Origin: Acanthochlamys bracteata | Lineage: Eukaryota; Streptophyta; Magnoliopsida; Pandanales; Velloziaceae | Length of the DNA stretch: 64,000 nt | Reading direction: 5' to 3' | Assembly: GCA_019914995.1 (NCBI GenBank) | Contig: CM034134.1 | Coordinates: 4,162,463 to 4,226,462 of the forward strand | Notes under the pieces: generated by a model | What the model was told of the DNA's origin: nothing | The model's database searches: none | The model's input: only the letters and a program-made list of their open reading frames with translations | In this document: positions 59,901-64,000 of the stretch, in pieces | Layout: each line of letters starts with the position of its first letter | How positions within the stretch are numbered: the stretch's first letter is position 1 | Position numbers and translations under genes: made by a program

Positions 59901-62227
59901 AACTTTGGTAATAAAAACTGCAAATAGCTGAAAAAAGGATGCACAAACCGACGATGTCATAGCCAAATCTATCTTTGTTTACTTTCAGATGAGTGGTAAA
60001 TATGATTTGCTCTACTAGGAAGTCAGCAATGTAGCATAAGCCCTCTCTTAGTAACATGACCAATTATCTCCTTACTGAGAATATACTGAAGAAGACAAAA
60101 TTAAGAATACATTAGCACATAACAATTCAACTACCCGGTAGCTTACCCCACCGATATCAATTTACTAGAAAGAGATGGAACAAGTAAAGTGTTTGTAATG
60201 AGAGAGACAGTAATAAGTCTATAGTTCCATCCCCTTTTGACTAGATAGATAACTCCATTTGCATTTGCAATAAACGCTAGTCTTGGTGTAGTGGTAGTGT
60301 TAAGGTCACTAGAGTCATATGTCATGTGGTCAGTTGCGCATGAATCAATTATTCATTCCTAGCATTTTTTGTAAGAAGAGTTGGATAAAACATGATTACA
60401 TGTTGCTTATAGTGGAGGCCTTGTTCGGTTGCATGATACTTCACTCGTCCATGTATGATATAAAAGATATTTGAGGTTCTACATTTACAATAATAGCTCG
60501 ACTGGTACCTCTACTGACAGCAACATCAGGTTGTTTCTTTGCCTTAAATTCGTTCCACCAATCTAGATATTCATGTAATTTAAAACATATATCACTAGTA
60601 TGTTTCGTCTTCCCACAATGTGCGCATCCTCTTTCTGCTTGCTGTGTCTTTGTCTTCGGTGATGCATTTGGCTTTTCTGTATTTTGTGCAATCTTGATCA
60701 TATTACTTGTAGGCACTATCTAAGGCATAGATGATTTGGTTCCACCCTTAGAAACCATAACGGCATCAATTGAAACGTCTAATCTTGCCATTATGACAGC
60801 CTGTCTTGAATCTTCTCTTCTAACATATGTATACGGCTCCCCCACAATTGGAAATAGTCTGATTTGAAGTACGTCACTCTGTACTTTGTCAAGACGATAG
60901 TCTAGTCCATCAAGTAAGGTATATACTCTATCTTCCTGTAGAGTAGAGTTATACTTTTGTACATCTGTCTCACATTTCATTGGATTCGGCCGACGAAAAT
61001 CGATTTCCCTCCATAAACCTTGTAGACTATTATAGTAATTCTCAATAAATCCTCCGGCCTATCTAGTTCTGCTAATTCATCTTTTAAGATCGTCGACTTG
61101 AAAAGTGTCGGTGTCGTCAAAGTAGGTTGTAGAAGCAGCATCCCATACCGCCGTCACTATAGGGAAACAAATGAATTACCTATTAGGCTGGGATCCATCG
61201 AGTTGATTAGCCACCTCTTCATAGTTGAATTTTCAGTCCTCCAATTTCTTGAAAGTCGCGATCTTAAAGCATAATTAGTCCCATCCAATTTATCATTGGA
61301 TGAAATATACATTTCGGCCACTTGAGACCATAAAGCATAATTAGTCCCATCCAACTTAATACTGATCTACCTCGCAGACATATCTAAATTTGTGTTTAGA
61401 TTTTCAATTGGAGTCATTACCTATGCCACTAGAATTGTGAAGTCTTTAAAACAGAAGTTATACTGTTTTGTGGATTTATTGACTCCATTGTTGATTGGCC
61501 ACCTTCCTCTTGTTTTTTATTTTTTTAGTTTTTCAAGTTCTTGTGTTGCCAGAGCGCGAGTGGATAGAGAAAAAGGAAGGTGTTCTCGGATCGCAGGGAG
61601 AGAAGTCCTACGTTTTTCCTGAGCAGTCGGATTTGAAATATTGCAACGCCGCGATGAGACAAGACCCGCCAGAGGATGATTGGTGCGCAACGTTCCGGCG
61701 ATGAAATCACATGCGGGTGGCGAGCAAGGTGGCGACAGGGTGTGTTCAGAGCCTGCTGTGAGGGTTTCGACGATGATGCGAGAGGGATGCACCGGTGATC
61801 TTGACCAGTCAGCAGTGATTAACTGCAATGTCCGGTAGTGAATCAAGGCGGCAAAAAATGTGGTGGCGTCGGCTGCAATGCGCGGCGGTGAATCAGTGGT
61901 GTTCCAACAACTCCGGAATGGCGACCGGGGCGAAGATCATCGATCAGAGGTCCCTTTTTTTTTTCTGTTGCCAACGGTAATTGTTAGATCTGGTCTAGTC
62001 TAGTGGACATTGTCGTAGTCCGACCCGGTCTAGGGGAGATCATGAGAATCTATGGTATGGGATATTATGTGCACATGCAGTTTATTGGCGCATCGCAAAA
62101 TAGTTAGGATTTTTCTACTCACAATTCTATGTTCAATGAATGTGTTTCCATACGGTATATTCTGAATACATAATATGAGTACATATATATTAGATACAAA
62201 TCACTAATAATTCAACTCGCACTAATA
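56958..62227 (-). mobile_element. Ty1/copia element, full length but heavily broken
   Basis: 5.27 kb with short terminal repeats (56958-57096 and about 62058-62227) sharing TCCATACRGTATATT and GAGTACATATATATTAGATAC. Minus order: gag 61354-60441 (DGTNYALWSQVAEMYISSND near 61350, knuckle CAHCGKTKHTSDIC at about 60628-60587), protease near 60320-60150, integrase 59711-58950, RT 58420-57850 (HHIEIKNAFLHGDLKEEVY near 58280, KAICGLKQ near 58180), and RNase H to about 57100 (K-H-V-E-V-D-R-H-F-I near 57290). Terminal repeats differ by 15-20%, so it is older than the gypsy elements. More than a dozen breaks. Confidence 0.85.
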
Positions 62228-62361
62228 TTCTTCAATGTAAGAATTCTCGATAGAGCGGCTGTGTACTCAATCAATTTGATGATACCATTTATAACCCACA
62301 ATAAAAAAAGTCAATCGTGCGACACATCTATAGACTGTAATGTCTATATTTCTATGGCTCG

Positions 62362-63875
62362 ATGAAACCAATAGTTGGAAATAGTGGCTCTTATATGCAA
62401 TGTCCCTTCCTTTTATTTTTTTCTTCTTCCTTCTCCTTACCTCTCTGCTCTGCCCGACACCCACCAGCCCTCCTCCTCCCAGCTCCTCTCCGGCGTGAAA
62501 TCAACCCTTCTCCAGTGACATTCATCTCATTTCATCTTCTCAAGCTATCATCCTCCTCCATTCCAGTCGACTTTATCGTTTTCTGGCGAGTTATGTCATG
62601 CGGGACAAAACTAAGGTTTTTGTTCGGCCGTTTTGTCGGCGATCCGGCGATGGTAAGTAGCTAGAAATATTCCCCTCAACTTGCTAAGTCTTTTTCCTTA
62701 TTGAATTGCGTCGATTTTCAGCTCCGATGCTTATTTTCGTGTGAGTTCGCCGCCGAACGTGTTTCCGTCAATTCCAGCCATCGGCGATAATAGTTGAAGC
62801 TCGTTGTCTTTTCATTAGGTTCTACTGGCAGTGCTACTATTTTTCACTGCTTTAAATGCTCTTGAACCCTAGCTTACCAGAATCCGATGAACTTTTTCAG
62901 TGACTCGGTTATGTGAGCTTAAAATACTTGGATCGCGTATTTGGAATTGTTGTTAGATGAATTATTAATTCGTTTCGTACTAGGAAATCGTTGGATTGGA
63001 AATAGGCGAGTTTTTGCCGATATAAGTTGTTTCAGAATTCGATCGTCTCGCCTAGTCTGTAAGCTTCTTGGATTCGTTATCTTAGTATTTATTGTGTAGT
63101 GGATAGGAAAATTGAATGAATGGATAAAATTTTAAAATGGTTCGTTGTATGCTATTGGGCTTTAGACTCGAATTTAGTTATAAAATTATTGCGAGTATTT
63201 GGTTTAGCTTATACCTAGCATGTTTGTTTATTGAATATGCCCGTATGCACATTAGGTGGTACGAGTCACTTGACTTCAGGCAGTGCGGCTTAGAGTTGAC
63301 GGTTGATCAAAGTATTTGCTTGGACTATAGGTGAGGGTTACCGTGCCATTGTTTTTATAGCTATATCGTTAAGCTTTCGGCACAGGTAATATTTGCTTTA
63401 GAAATTATGACAGACCTTGCCATTCTTCCTACATATTATGATGTATTCTTCATGCTACATATGCTTGTACAAGTTTATACTTAGTTTCCATCATATTTAT
63501 AGTTATTGTTAGCATGTTCGCATATTGTAGACTATATTGCATAATTATGAGAATATTTCAATATACATGTCAAAAGTTACCTTTCATATATGCATGAGTA
63601 TAATTACGATGGCATTGAAAGCATTGGGTATAGCATGTTCATTGTGTGAAAACCTATTGTATTGCATCTACTTGTTAGGGATTGCATCGGTATGGAAAAA
63701 TGTAGAATCTGATAAGTATTGTCATGACCTATCATATTATGTCAAAGTTTTTCTTGAATATTAGCAAGTTATCAGGTATATCGAGTTTTTGGTCAGGCTT
63801 ACTTGATTGGATTGATTTTTGGTCCTTGTCTGGGCTCGGTTTGGTCTAGTGCCGGTCAGGGTTTAGTTTTGGGTC
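62362..63875 (+). repeat. repeat family C, copy 3 (most continuous copy)
   Basis: Non-coding, C/T-rich start (62400-62600), then AT-rich. It aligns collinearly with the three parts of copy 2, and its end resembles copy 1. It is followed directly by gypsy gag-like sequence, which supports a long LTR plus leader. The shared CTCCGGCG and GGCGATCCGGCGATGG words are GC-rich islands in AT-rich DNA. Confidence 0.6.
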
Positions 63876-64000
63876 TTGACAATATGAATAGAGAAAAAGC
63901 CAGGGACAAGTTCAAGGACAGATTCAGATTCCTAGAGTGTCATATTGCAGAGATTGTAGACGTCATCATTTTGCACCTTGCCCCCCTCATGTACTGGTTG
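63876..64000 (+). mobile_element. gypsy gag zinc-knuckle fragment, runs off the right edge
   Basis: One plus frame gives YCRDCRRHHFAPCPP near 63945-63989, a CX2CX3HX3C knuckle of the type seen in Tekay/Del gag (C-x-x-C-G-R-x-H-x-G-x-C). It lies next to repeat C copy 3, so family C probably belongs to a gypsy element of that group. Partial. Confidence 0.55.

Noticed and set aside
61392-61846. Overlapping frames on both strands near 61.5-61.8 kb
   Set aside because: They lie in the leader of the copia at 56958-62227 and resemble no protein family.
1-64000. CRISPR array, prokaryotic operons, rRNA or tRNA genes
   Set aside because: None seen; sequence and element families are those of a plant nuclear genome.

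Overview
The window looks like intergenic heterochromatin of a flowering plant, probably a eudicot. It is AT-rich and almost wholly built from nested, decayed retroelements: Ty1/copia, Ty3/gypsy chromoviruses and Athila-type gypsy, with primer sites for initiator tRNA-Met and tRNA-Asp. There is one FAR1/MULE-derived pseudogene, one MITE and one endogenous plant pararetrovirus (Caulimoviridae). No intact host gene, rRNA or tRNA gene was recognised. Coordinates come from reading the sequence and from hand alignment of repeats; percent differences are hand estimates.

Layout, left to right. 1-1460 (-): FAR1-RELATED SEQUENCE/MULE transposase pseudogene, running off the left edge, with a purine-rich leader to about 2260. 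2770-17704 (+): an old copia element split by a gypsy element (3582-15018, -), which itself contains the pararetrovirus (about 7994-13186). 17705-24330: LTR-like sequence, a 1.4-kb solo LTR of Athila type, scraps of copia on both strands and copy A of a dispersed repeat. 24601-29470 (-): heavily decayed Tekay/Del-like gypsy. 29471-33120: a local duplication, an (AT)n tract, a MITE with target duplication and copy 1 of repeat family C. 33120-37740 (+): copia split by an Athila-like fragment (35448-36880). 37780-40790 (+): gypsy integrase scrap split by dispersed-repeat copy B. 40938-48490: copy 2 of repeat C, split by a complete-length gypsy (41277-46763, -) and by an Athila RT scrap. 48491-56957: no recognised element core, a few possible host-gene traces and a degenerate tandem repeat. 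56958-62227 (-): degraded copia with 139-170 bp LTRs. 62362-64000: copy 3 of repeat C, followed by a gypsy gag knuckle.

The main discovery is the three-layer nest copia > gypsy > pararetrovirus. The virus relic carries a 431-codon open frame with a viroplasmin (translational transactivator) domain, an intergenic promoter-like region, movement-protein tail, capsid, aspartic protease and an inverted RT piece. Its capsid region has the exact second cysteine box described for badnaviruses, a group that lacks a viroplasmin gene, so the lineage looks unusual. It is flanked by 1.25-1.4 kb direct repeats of the gypsy 5' end that differ by only about 2%, while the outer LTRs of the same gypsy differ by about 10%. 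The virus-bearing rearrangement is therefore much younger than the gypsy insertion.
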